This document shows, one piece after another, positions 17,432 to 25,390 of a stretch of 64,000 nucleotides of DNA. Each line of letters begins with the position of its first letter. Within the stretch, counting starts at the first letter, position 1. Both the position numbers and the translations under genes were made by a program. The notes beneath the pieces were generated by a model. The model saw only the letters and a program-made list of their open reading frames with translations, was not told the DNA's origin and searched no databases. This DNA comes from Natronosalvus hydrolyticus (GTDB lineage: Archaea; Halobacteriota; Halobacteria; Halobacteriales; Natrialbaceae): assembly GCA_025517525.1 (NCBI GenBank), contig JAOPJZ010000003.1, positions 1 to 64,000 on the forward strand, written 5' to 3'.

Positions 17432-18394
17432 TTACTGTTTCGACGGCGACTCGCTCGAGGCCGCCGTCTCAAGGACCTGGTCTCGGGTGCCGCCCATCAG
17501 GACGTGACTCGGGGTGCCGAGCTCGAGTCGGTCGGCGACGTCACGGGCGACCTCCCGGAGGCGTGCATCGTTGACGTTCGTGTGAACCCCCATGTCGTGG
17601 AACATGTTGACCAGGTCTTCCGACGGGGTGTTGCCGACATCACCGAGGCCGCCGGGCAGGATGGTCCCGCCACCGAGTCCGCAGACGGAGGTGTCGAAAC
17701 GGTCGACGCCACACTGCATCGCCGCGAGCGTGTTGGCCAGACTCATCCCGTTCGTGTCGTGCAGGTGCAATCCCACGTCCGCATCCGGATGCGCATCGTA
17801 AAGCGCCTCGAGCAATTCGGTGACGCTCCTCGGATCGGCCATCCCCATCGTCGTCGCCAGCGTCACCTCGTCGACGCCAGCCTCGAGCACCGCATCGACG
17901 ACGCCCAGCGTCCGTTCCTGTGGAATCTGCCCGTCGTACGGACAGAAGAAACTCGTCCCGAGTCCGGCCTCGACCTCGATTCCCGTCCCTTCAGCTAACT
18001 CGACGATACGTCGGATCTGCTCGAGGTTCTCCTCGAGAGTCATCCCACCCTGATTCTTCGTTCGATAGCCGTCGCTGATGACGACCAGCGCGTTGACCTT
18101 GTCCAGGTCGGCCTCGATGGCGCGCTCCATCCCGACGTCGTTGGGGACGAGCGCCCGGTAGGTGACGTCGTTGTGGCGAGTGATTCCTGCGGCCACCTCG
18201 CCGGCGTCTCGCAACGCCGGGACCGCCTTCGGGTGGGTAAACGACGTGATCTCGATTTCGTCGACGCCGGTCGTCGACAGCGCGTCGATCATCTCGATTT
18301 TCGTCTCGGTCGGGATGAACTCCGGATACCGCTGGAACCCATCGCGGGGGAGCATCTCGACGATTCGGCCATGTGCTGGCAGGTCGAGGGGCAT
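17432..18394 (-). CDS. HMG-CoA lyase family protein, candidate (R)-citramalyl-CoA lyase
   Basis: The 320-residue TIM-barrel lyase has the catalytic PRDGFQ (about residues 16-21; PRDGLQ is usual), EITSFTHPKAVP, the metal-binding HLHDTNGM (near 208) and the mobile-loop cysteine in CGLGG (near 242). All HMG-CoA lyase catalytic groups are therefore present. The family also includes the (R)-citramalyl-CoA lyase described from Chloroflexus. Its ATG overlaps the stop of the CoA-transferase by one base (TAATG). The neighbouring CoA-transferase and LeuCD fit cleavage of citramalyl-CoA to acetyl-CoA and pyruvate better than leucine degradation, because no methylcrotonyl-CoA carboxylase genes are near. 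Confidence 0.85.
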   Translation of the reverse strand: MPLDLPAHGRIVEMLPRDGFQRYPEFIPTETKIEMIDALSTTGVDEIEITSFTHPKAVPALRDAGEVAAGITRHNDVTYRALVPNDVGMERAIEADLDKVNALVVISDGYRTKNQGGMTLEENLEQIRRIVELAEGTGIEVEAGLGTSFFCPYDGQIPQERTLGVVDAVLEAGVDEVTLATTMGMADPRSVTELLEALYDAHPDADVGLHLHDTNGMSLANTLAAMQCGVDRFDTSVCGLGGGTILPGGLGDVGNTPSEDLVNMFHDMGVHTNVNDARLREVARDVADRLELGTPSHVLMGGTRDQVLETAASSESPSKQ

Positions 18395-19599
18395 TAGATG
18401 ACGTCCTCCTGTTCGAGTTCGGCGAGCACGTCGGCGTCGTACGACAGGAACTCGCCGTATATTTCATCGTTGTGTGCGCCCAGGTCGGGGCCGAGATATT
18501 CGACATCGCCCGGCGTCTCGCTAAACTTCGGAATCGTGTTCTGGACGGTCGCTGTCCCGAGGTCCGGGTCGTCGATTTCGACGACGGCTTCCCGTTCGCG
18601 GTAGTGGTCGTCCTCGAGGATATCCGCGACGTTGTAGACCGGCGCAATGGTCGCGTCGTGTTCTTCGAAGATTTCGAGGATTTCCTCGCGGGTATGTTCT
18701 GCCATCCAGTCGCCGATTATCGCGTCGAGTTCTTCGACGTTCTCGAGGCGTTTTTCGTTGGTTTCGAACCGCGGGTCGTCTTTCAGTTCGGGGCGGCCGA
18801 TGGCGTCGAAGGTCCGCATCGCCAGCGGTTGGGCGCTCGCGGCCAGCGCAACCCAGCGGTCGTCACCGGTTCGGTAGACGTTTCGGGGTGCTGAGGAGGT
18901 CGATCGGTTCCCCGAACGCCGGGCGATTTCGCCCGTCTGATCGTAGGTTAGCGGGAACGGCCCGATGAGGTTGAAGATGGGCTCAATCAGGCTTACGTCG
19001 ACGACCTGGCCGCTGCCGTCGTTGATGTCGCGATGGTAGAGCGCGAACATGAGCGAAAACGTCGCGTACAGGGCGGCGATGTTGTCGGCCAGTCCCGTCG
19101 GCGGCAACAGCGGTGGCCGGTCGTCGAATCCGTTGACGTAGGCAAAGCCGCTCATCGCCTCCGCCAGCGTGCCGAAGCCGGGTTTCTCCGAGTACGGACC
19201 AGTTTGCCCGTACCCCGACAGTCGTACCATGACCAGTTCCGGGTTTACCTCCGATAGTCGCTCCCAGCCGATTCCCCACCGCTCGAGGGTTCCCGGTCGA
19301 AAGTTCTCGACCAGAACGTCGGCTTCCGAGATGAGGTCGAGGAAGACGGCCGACCCCTTCTCACCGGAGATATTGAGCGTTATCGACCGCTTGTTGCGGC
19401 TGAGGTACTTGTGCCACATGCCGATACCGTCTTTTTGCGTTCCGAAGTTGCGAATGTGGTCGCCGAACTCCGGGTGTTCGATTTTGATCACGGTCGCACC
19501 GAAGTCCGCCAGAAAGCGGCCCACGGTCGGCCCGGAAATCATCGATCCAGCTTCGAGTACTGTCAGCCCGTCTAACGGGCCGGATTGGGTGGATGTCAT
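18394..19599 (-). CDS. CaiB/BaiF family CoA-transferase
   Basis: The 401-residue class III CoA-transferase has the N-terminal VLEAGSMISGPTVGRFLADFGATVIKIEHP pattern split over residues 15-43, VENFRPGTLERWG near 95, and RLSGYGQTGPY near 125. At the place where the family normally has the acyl-carrying aspartate (FD..AQA.SG), this protein reads FGTLAEAMSG, so the aspartate is replaced by Gly. The mesaconate transferase at 44621 keeps FDLIAQALGG. It lies between the hydantoinase and the lyase, so activation of a 2-hydroxy-dicarboxylate such as citramalate is the natural role. Substrate is inferred. Confidence 0.87.
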   Translation of the reverse strand: MTSTQSGPLDGLTVLEAGSMISGPTVGRFLADFGATVIKIEHPEFGDHIRNFGTQKDGIGMWHKYLSRNKRSITLNISGEKGSAVFLDLISEADVLVENFRPGTLERWGIGWERLSEVNPELVMVRLSGYGQTGPYSEKPGFGTLAEAMSGFAYVNGFDDRPPLLPPTGLADNIAALYATFSLMFALYHRDINDGSGQVVDVSLIEPIFNLIGPFPLTYDQTGEIARRSGNRSTSSAPRNVYRTGDDRWVALAASAQPLAMRTFDAIGRPELKDDPRFETNEKRLENVEELDAIIGDWMAEHTREEILEIFEEHDATIAPVYNVADILEDDHYREREAVVEIDDPDLGTATVQNTIPKFSETPGDVEYLGPDLGAHNDEIYGEFLSYDADVLAELEQEDVI

Positions 19600-19623
19600 A
19601 GTGTGAGTAGATTCTGCGTCAGG

Positions 19624-21030
19624 TTACACCGGCCTGTCGATGTGCGTTCCCGTTCCCGGTTCCGCGAGTACGTCGCCGTCTTCGTAGGCGATCTCGCCGC
19701 GAACAATTGTCTGCGTCGGCCATCCCGTCACCGATCGTCCCTCGTAAATCGAATAATCACCGCCACTCTGGAGCAACTCCGGCGTGACCGTCTTCGTCTC
19801 CTCGAGGTCGACCACGGCGAGGTCGGCGTCGCTGCCGACGCGGATTGTTCCTTTCTTCGGATACAGGTTCCACGCTTTCGCCGTGTTCGTACTCGTGATC
19901 GCAACCGCGCGCTCGAGGTCGATACGACCTTCGTTGACGCCTTCCGAAAGGATCAACGGGAGCATGGTCGCGCTCGAGGGGAACCCCAGTTTGCTGTCAC
20001 GGATAGTCGCGCCGATTTTCTCGTCGGTCCGATTCGCACAGTGGTCGGTGCCGATACAGGAGATCGTGCCGTCGGCGACGCGCTCCCAGAGGGTGTCCTG
20101 ATCCGCCTGTCGGCGCACCGGCGGGTTGACTTTCATCCGGTCGTCACACTCCCCAGCGGTGAGTGCCAGGTAGTGCGTACACGTCTCGCCGGTGAGTTCG
20201 TACCCCGCTTCCTGCAAGTTTGCGAGTTCGTCGGCGGTTCGACCGGCGCTGACGTGGACGGCGTAGAAGCTGTCGTCGTAGTCGTGCTGGCGGGCCAGAC
20301 TCGCCCCGGCGACCATACTCTGGGTTTCCGCATAATCCGGGAACTCCTCGAGGAAGACCTCGTAGGTTTCATCGGACTCGCCTGGTGGGTCATCACTCTC
20401 CGATTCGATGTACGGATTCCCGCCCGCAAGCGCGTTCGTGATCTCGACGTTCTCGGAATGATAGCCGAGCGTCGTCGGAACGTCCTGCTCGGCGAGCGTC
20501 CAGATGAACGCATCGCCGAAGTCGTCGAGCATGTCACAGTCGACGCCGAACTTCTCGCTCGCGGCGTACTTGTAGTTCATGTACCACTTGAACGAGGTGA
20601 TGCCCAGTTCGTCGATAATCCGGGGAATCTCCGCGACGTGGTCGAACGAAAGCAAGCCCAGCGAGAAGAAGTAATCGTGGCGGTAATTCGCTTCGGCCTC
20701 TTCGAAGTAATCGTCCATGATATCGCCGTAGGCACCCGGTCGGCGGAAGAAGTTCCCGATCGTCGTCACGCCGCCGACCAGGTCCGAGCGGCTCTCGGTA
20801 TCCGCATCTGACTCGAGGGAGTTGTAGATGCCGTGGTGGGTGTGTGGATCGATTGCCCCCGGTAGCACGTACTTGCCCGCCGCATCGAGTGTTTCCTCGC
20901 CTGAAAGCGTCCCGCGCGCCCCGATGGCGGCGATTTTCCCGTCCGCAACGCCGAGGTCGGCGTCCTCGAGGCCGGTTTCCGTGACGAGCGTGCCGTTTTC
21001 GATGACCAGGTCGTACGTTCCGTCGCTCAT
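19624..21030 (-). CDS. Dihydropyrimidinase/hydantoinase-family cyclic amidase
   Basis: The 468-residue amidohydrolase keeps the full binuclear metal site of hydantoinases: HTH at 63-65, the carboxylated lysine in SFKWYMNYK (near 150), a histidine in GYHSEN, another in AVHVSAG, and the aspartate in GTDH (near 317). The family hydrolyses cyclic amides (hydantoins, dihydropyrimidines, cyclic imides); the binding pocket cannot be read here. Its start overlaps the amidase stop by 4 bp, so ring opening and amide hydrolysis are coupled. An imidase or enamidase-like role is as likely as hydantoinase. Confidence 0.88.
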   Translation of the reverse strand: MSDGTYDLVIENGTLVTETGLEDADLGVADGKIAAIGARGTLSGEETLDAAGKYVLPGAIDPHTHHGIYNSLESDADTESRSDLVGGVTTIGNFFRRPGAYGDIMDDYFEEAEANYRHDYFFSLGLLSFDHVAEIPRIIDELGITSFKWYMNYKYAASEKFGVDCDMLDDFGDAFIWTLAEQDVPTTLGYHSENVEITNALAGGNPYIESESDDPPGESDETYEVFLEEFPDYAETQSMVAGASLARQHDYDDSFYAVHVSAGRTADELANLQEAGYELTGETCTHYLALTAGECDDRMKVNPPVRRQADQDTLWERVADGTISCIGTDHCANRTDEKIGATIRDSKLGFPSSATMLPLILSEGVNEGRIDLERAVAITSTNTAKAWNLYPKKGTIRVGSDADLAVVDLEETKTVTPELLQSGGDYSIYEGRSVTGWPTQTIVRGEIAYEDGDVLAEPGTGTHIDRPV

Positions 21031-21698
21031 TCGTCATCACCCATCGACTCGAGGTACGTTTCGACTTCGGCCGTCTCGAGCACTTCGGCGTATTTCATCC
21101 ACATGTCGAGCAGTCCGATTTTGTGGGAGGCCTCGATCCGGTCGAAAATGCACTCCTGTGGCAGGACGACGTCGAAACCGTGTTGTTGGGCGTCGACCGT
21201 CGTCGCCCGTACACAGCCGCTTGTCGAGTTGCCGACGATGACGAGCGTGTCGACGTCGTCCCTGACGAGCCGCGAGAGCAAGTCAGTCCCGTAAAACGCA
21301 CTGGCGTAGCTCTTGTCGATCACCGTGTCTTCGGGTTCCGGTGCGACGGGGTCGACGATCGCCAGGTCCTCGTGATTCGGGTCATCGTAGCTCGTCGGAA
21401 CGACCCGGGTGTAGGTCACCGGAATGTCTCGCTCGCGGGCAAAAGACAGGAACGACTGGATGTGCTCGATGGCGTCCCACGCGATTTCGCCCATCGCCGT
21501 CCGATACTCCTCGACGGCCTCGAGGATGGGGACGTTCTCGCCGACGATCAGCTGCTGGACGTCGATGATGAGCACCATCGGATTCTCGCCCGTCCCGCGT
21601 GACTCCCACGAGGAGGCGCCCTCGCTGTCGTAACCGGCCTTCTGGATGACTTGCTTGTCCTGCTCTGAGAGAAGATCCTCCCAAATACGATCCGTCAT
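21027..21698 (-). CDS. Isochorismatase-fold amidase (N-carbamoylsarcosine/maleamate amidase-like)
   Basis: The 223-residue protein is a cysteine hydrolase of the isochorismatase family. The strand with the catalytic aspartate is MVLIIDVQQL (near 41-50), a lysine lies in VIDKSYASAF (near 129), and the nucleophile is in STSGCVRATTVDA (near 158). The GCVRAT motif, with cis-peptide neighbours, is shared with N-carbamoylsarcosine amidase and maleamate amidase. It is the first gene of the six-gene catabolic operon and overlaps the hydantoinase gene. In context it would hydrolyse the open-chain amide made by that enzyme, releasing ammonia. Confidence 0.86.
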   Translation of the reverse strand: MTDRIWEDLLSEQDKQVIQKAGYDSEGASSWESRGTGENPMVLIIDVQQLIVGENVPILEAVEEYRTAMGEIAWDAIEHIQSFLSFARERDIPVTYTRVVPTSYDDPNHEDLAIVDPVAPEPEDTVIDKSYASAFYGTDLLSRLVRDDVDTLVIVGNSTSGCVRATTVDAQQHGFDVVLPQECIFDRIEASHKIGLLDMWMKYAEVLETAEVETYLESMGDDE

Positions 21699-21722
21699 AG
21701 CTGATACTGTGTGACCGAGTCG

Positions 21723-21729
21723 TTATATA
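21723..21729 (-). promoter_or_regulatory. TATA box of the amidase-hydantoinase-CoA-transferase-lyase-leuCD operon
   Basis: The minus strand reads TATATAA 25 bases before the ATG at 21698, the spacing of a leaderless haloarchaeal promoter. The spacing between the following genes (overlaps of 4 and 1 bp, gaps of 24 and 119 bp) suggests a single transcript to 15448. Confidence 0.6.
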
Positions 21730-21890
21730 GTTGTGTCCTCCCAGGATTGCCAACCGGGCCACTCGAGCGACACCGAGCTATTTTATTGACCCTCGAACGA
21801 GTCCGTTTCCGCGTTTCCGGACTCACACATTGTCTCGAGTGACGGGAGCGCACAACACGTCCTGGGTGACGAGCGTTTCGAACCGGCATC

Positions 21891-23342
21891 CTACGAAACA
21901 TCCGTACCCTCGATAGCGGCCCCCGCATGACGACCTGCCAGTCGACCGAACCCGAGGGCGGTCGTCAATCCGTTGCCGCTCAGATACCCACCCGGTCCAT
22001 GGCCGCTGATTCCCGCTGCCGTCCCACCGCCAGCGTACAGGTTCCCGACCGGCGTCCCATCCGTTTTGCGGACGCGTGCGTGTTCGTCCACCTCGAGTCC
22101 CCCCTGCGTGTGAAAGAGCGCGCCGACGACAGCCGTCCCGTAGAAGGGTGCCTCGAGTTCGTGTCGACTATCGAGACGGCCAACGCTGTCGGGTTCACCT
22201 TCTCGAACGGCCTCGTTGTACGCTTCGAGGGTCGACGCAGTGTCTTCGGGGTCACATCCCAGCGTCTCCGCGAGCGATTCAATGTTCGGAGCCGAGGTGT
22301 ACGAACCCAGTTCGACGGCCTCGTCAAAATCGTCGAACTCGCCCTCGAGTTTCTCGTAGATTCGCTGGTCGAAGATTTCGTAGGCAATACCCCCCGGTTG
22401 GGCGACCACGTCGTGGGCGAGCGCCGAGTATCCCTTCGCCTCGTTGCCGAACCGTTCGCCGTCTTCGTTGACCAGAAAGCCGCCGTTCATAATGACCGCG
22501 TAGGTCGAGAGCGCACCGGTGCCGTGGACAACGGTCGCGTGACCTTGGTAGGCGTCCATGTACGCGATTTCGGCGTCGAGTGCCGAGCCCCACCGAATGC
22601 CGTCGCCGGTGTTCCCGTCGGAGCCGAAGTAAAGCGCCTCCGAAATCTCACCGCAGTGCTGTTCGACCATCCGTCGGTTGCCCGCAAACCCGTCCGTCGC
22701 GAGGATGACTTTCTTCGCTCCGATGACTTCTGTGTGTGTTTCGCCCGCGACCGCGCCCACGACTGCATCTCCGTCGGCGACCAGCTTTCGCACTGGCGTG
22801 TTACGCAGGAGTTCGATATTCGGTGTCGATTCGATTCGTTCCCCGAGTTCGGCGATCAGGTTCTCGCCGTTTCGCCCCGCTGGGGCGTGCATTCGGTACG
22901 TGGAGTGACGCGGATAGCGAAAGTCGTCGACGAGGTTGAGCGTGATATCCCATTCGTCGATCAACCAGTGGATAAGGTGTTTGCTCTCCGCACAGAGATG
23001 TTCGACCATCGCCTCGTCGGCCTGATAGTCGTTTTTTTCGAGAATATCTCGAGCCATATCCGCTGGAGTTTCCTCGATTCCTGCCTCGCGCTGGAGTCGT
23101 GTCCCTGCAGCGGGTATCATGCCCGTCGACAACGACGTGTTCCCGCCCAGTCGGTCGGATTTCTCGAGAACAGTTATCGTCCCATCCGTTCGCTCTGCCG
23201 CAGCGAGGGCTGCGACGAGGCCCGTTCCGCCGCCACCGGCGATCAGGACGTCGGTTTCCACGTCGATTGAGACGTCGTCGCTCGAGACGACCTCCGGAGG
23301 TGACTCGTCTATCGTTCGCTCGCCTAGCTCGGAGCCTGCCAT
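21891..23342 (-). CDS. FAD-dependent oxidoreductase, fumarate reductase/3-ketosteroid dehydrogenase-like
   Basis: The 483-residue flavoprotein has an N-terminal FAD motif VLIAGGGGTGLVAALAAAE (about residues 33-51), GGNTSLSTGMIPAAGT, and a C-terminal FAD segment NLYAGGGTAAGISGHGPGG followed by GNGLTTALGFGR. FHTQGGLEVDEHARV, near 415, corresponds to the active-site region of soluble fumarate-reductase-like flavoproteins. It would oxidise or reduce a C-C bond next to a carbonyl. It lies upstream of, and on the same strand as, the amidase operon, with its own TATA-like box. The ATG at 23342 was chosen over 23447 because the upstream extension is not conserved-looking. Confidence 0.85.
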   Translation of the reverse strand: MAGSELGERTIDESPPEVVSSDDVSIDVETDVLIAGGGGTGLVAALAAAERTDGTITVLEKSDRLGGNTSLSTGMIPAAGTRLQREAGIEETPADMARDILEKNDYQADEAMVEHLCAESKHLIHWLIDEWDITLNLVDDFRYPRHSTYRMHAPAGRNGENLIAELGERIESTPNIELLRNTPVRKLVADGDAVVGAVAGETHTEVIGAKKVILATDGFAGNRRMVEQHCGEISEALYFGSDGNTGDGIRWGSALDAEIAYMDAYQGHATVVHGTGALSTYAVIMNGGFLVNEDGERFGNEAKGYSALAHDVVAQPGGIAYEIFDQRIYEKLEGEFDDFDEAVELGSYTSAPNIESLAETLGCDPEDTASTLEAYNEAVREGEPDSVGRLDSRHELEAPFYGTAVVGALFHTQGGLEVDEHARVRKTDGTPVGNLYAGGGTAAGISGHGPGGYLSGNGLTTALGFGRLAGRHAGAAIEGTDVS

Positions 23343-23695
23343 ACGATGTATCACGTCCAGGAGTATGTAAAGATATCTCACGAGGTGCTGCCAGGATTTT
23401 CCGCATACTGAGAAGAGGAGAGTGTCGTGTCTACCTCCCGAACACACGTACAGATTGGCCAGATAGTGCTATGAAATCGTGGTCCCAAGGCGCCGATTGA
23501 CGGGGGCGAGCCACCAATGGTTCAGTGTGAGTGAATTATTGTTCATACCAAGCGAACACATAACAATGTTAGCACACCACAATGGCGAACCTACTGCAAA
23601 TATAACACTCTTTCACGACAATACCTTTCTGATTGAACTCGTGTTCGGCCTGGGCGAACGGCAAGGATTATTGAAGTGGGGTGCAATGTGATCAC
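23343..23695. other. 353-bp divergent control region between the flavoprotein and iclR genes
   Basis: No gene is convincing here; the in-frame extension upstream of iclR is low-quality. The region holds the flavoprotein TATA-like box (TTTACATA on the minus strand, 23364-23371) and an inverted repeat TGTTC-N9-GAACA (23540-23558). Confidence 0.5.
23540..23558. promoter_or_regulatory. Candidate IclR operator (inverted repeat)
   Basis: TGTTC, nine bases, then GAACA forms a perfect 5-bp inverted repeat in the divergent region just upstream of the IclR gene. IclR proteins bind short palindromes near their own promoters. The assignment rests on position and symmetry only. Confidence 0.3.
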
Positions 23696-24457
23696 ATGAC
23701 CAAAACCGACGAAGAGCACGTTCGCGCCGTTGCAACGAGCTTTCGGATCCTCGAGGCACTCAGAGAATCAGGTAGCGGTGTCTCGGCGATTGCGACAGAA
23801 CTCGACCTCGCCAAAAGTACGGTGCACAACCACCTGCAGACACTCGAACACCTGGGATACGTCGTCGCCGACGACGGAGAATACACCCTGGGGCTTCGAT
23901 TGCTGGACCTCGGTTACCACGCCCGACGCCCGTATCGGCTGTACGAGGCCGCTAAGCCCGAAGCTGACGACCTCGCCGAGCGAACCGGCGACCGCTGTCA
24001 GGTCATGGTCCGTGAAGGCACTGAAGGCGTCTACGTCTACCAGACGTCCGGCGAACAGGCCATCACAACGGACTCACACATCGGGACGCGAGTCGACTTA
24101 CACGCGACAGCAGTCGGGAAGGCGTATCTGGCACACCTCCCAGAAAGCGACCTCGAGGAGATCCTCGCGAGCAGCCCGCTCGAGCAGATCACCGAGAAGA
24201 CGACGACAGACCGAGAGGCCCTCCTCGAGGAACTCGAGGAGATTCGAGAACAGGGAGTGGCATTCAACGACGAAGAGCGAATTCTTGGGATGCGAGCGGT
24301 CGGTGCGCCAATTCTCGGCCAGGACGGCACCGTACTCGGTGGGTTGAGCGTCTCCGGACCGACGACGCGCTTTCAGGGCGAGCGGTATCACACCGAGATT
24401 CCGGATATCGTTCGCCGGAGCGCTCGAGTTATCGGGATCAAGGCAACCTATGTATAA
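23696..24457 (+). CDS. IclR family transcriptional regulator
   Basis: The 253-residue protein has an N-terminal winged helix-turn-helix (about residues 10-70: SFRILEALRESGSGVSAIA, then LAKSTVHNHLQTLEHLGYV) and a C-terminal IclR effector domain with THIGTRVDLHATAVGKAYLAHLP-type features near 125-147. IclR regulators usually control catabolic genes and bind a small pathway acid. It is divergent from the flavoprotein and amidase operon, which makes that operon the obvious target. The ATG at 23696 was preferred over the GTG at 23681. Confidence 0.9.
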   Translation: MTKTDEEHVRAVATSFRILEALRESGSGVSAIATELDLAKSTVHNHLQTLEHLGYVVADDGEYTLGLRLLDLGYHARRPYRLYEAAKPEADDLAERTGDRCQVMVREGTEGVYVYQTSGEQAITTDSHIGTRVDLHATAVGKAYLAHLPESDLEEILASSPLEQITEKTTTDREALLEELEEIREQGVAFNDEERILGMRAVGAPILGQDGTVLGGLSVSGPTTRFQGERYHTEIPDIVRRSARVIGIKATYV

Positions 24458-24870
24458 CCCCAAGCGCCATCGTCTGGACCACTCGATACCGCTGACACAC
24501 CGGGTGAAGAGCGACAGTAGCCGAAAAGCTGACACCATCCCATCACCTCTCCAGTAGCCGTTACAAAGTTATGGGTGTAATACTATCCTGGGCGACGGCA
24601 CGAGTTGGACACATTGATCGGGCCGATACCATTACTACAGTTGAGATTTTGTTAGCAGATGGAAGCATTCCATCACCCGCAACCGGTTTGCTTGAGAGGT
24701 AGTTTGTGAAATCAAAGGAAATCACAGAAAGAACCGGTGTAAAATAACACCCTAGTTCGTTATTTTGATCGATAATTTGCGTTATCATAGGAACAGCACC
24801 CTGTGTGATGGTATTGGTTCTCATATACCATACGACACGCTTAATAGACTGTTTGCACCACTAGTTTCCA
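24458..24870. other. 413-bp gap with a possible decayed small gene
   Basis: A plus-strand frame from ATG 24571 reads MGVILSWATARVGHIDRAD and continues with coding-like residues to a stop at 24700-24702. After this the same kind of coding (FVKSKEITERTGVK) resumes for 14 codons and stops again near 24746. This looks like a relic of a small helix-turn-helix-like haloarchaeal protein. No other gene is visible. The AT-rich end, with CTTAATAG near 24840, probably holds the Lrp promoter. Confidence 0.35.
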
Positions 24871-25350
24871 ATGAGCGATCAAGTATACAAAAACTTTGAC
24901 GAGATCGATGGCGAAATCCTCCGAATTCTGGCAATCGATCCACGAGCGCCGTATTCTGAAATCGCTAACAAACTGGCTGAAGCCGGCTACGACATGAGCG
25001 GCGAAGGAATTCGCTATCGCGTCCAAAAACTCATCGACGCGACGATGGTGTTCTATCTCATCGATCCCGAAGAGATCCAGTGGGAAATCGTCCGAATCTT
25101 CGTCAGAACGACCGACGAAGCGGGGGCTTCTGAAGCAGCCTACGAAGAGATATCCGACATGTCGTTCTGGCACGTTACACGCTCACTCGGTACCTACGAC
25201 ATCTATGCCATCGGCTTCGAGCCCTCGATCAACGAGATCAATCGGCTCGTCACCGAAATTCGTGAAAACGAGCACGTCGACGAGGTATGGTATGGCATCG
25301 TCACTGACTGGCGTACCGACATGGAACAGTATTACTCGAAACCGGAGTAA
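24871..25350 (+). CDS. Lrp/AsnC family transcriptional regulator
   Basis: The 159-residue protein starts with an AsnC-type winged helix (FDEIDGEILRILAIDPRAPYSEIA split over residues 9-32, then GIRYRVQKLIDATMV) and ends in an Lrp-type sensing domain (WHVTRSLGTYDIYAIGF near 101-117). Lrp proteins respond to amino acids. It sits at the left border of the peptide/D-amino-acid region, consistent with control of that region, though no direct evidence ties it to a target. TATA-like CTTAATAG lies about 24 bases before the ATG. Confidence 0.88.
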   Translation: MSDQVYKNFDEIDGEILRILAIDPRAPYSEIANKLAEAGYDMSGEGIRYRVQKLIDATMVFYLIDPEEIQWEIVRIFVRTTDEAGASEAAYEEISDMSFWHVTRSLGTYDIYAIGFEPSINEINRLVTEIRENEHVDEVWYGIVTDWRTDMEQYYSKPE

Positions 25351-25376
25351 GGCGAGAAACGTTTTTTCACTCCGGG
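25341..25376 (+). terminator. Hairpin with internal T-run at the end of the Lrp gene
   Basis: CCGGAGT at the end of the Lrp gene pairs with ACTCCGG 20 bases later, and a run of six T lies in between. It is placed to end the Lrp transcript before the rdfA paralogue. Confidence 0.35.
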
Positions 25377-25390
25377 TACAATGCCCATCT

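Noticed and set aside
19585..20811. 408-codon plus-strand frame opposite the hydantoinase gene
   Set aside because: The minus-strand frame carries every hydantoinase metal ligand. This one is an antisense shadow caused by GC-rich codon bias.
23479..23691. 70-codon frame upstream of the IclR gene
   Set aside because: It lies in the divergent control region, has no recognisable motif and runs into the regulator start.
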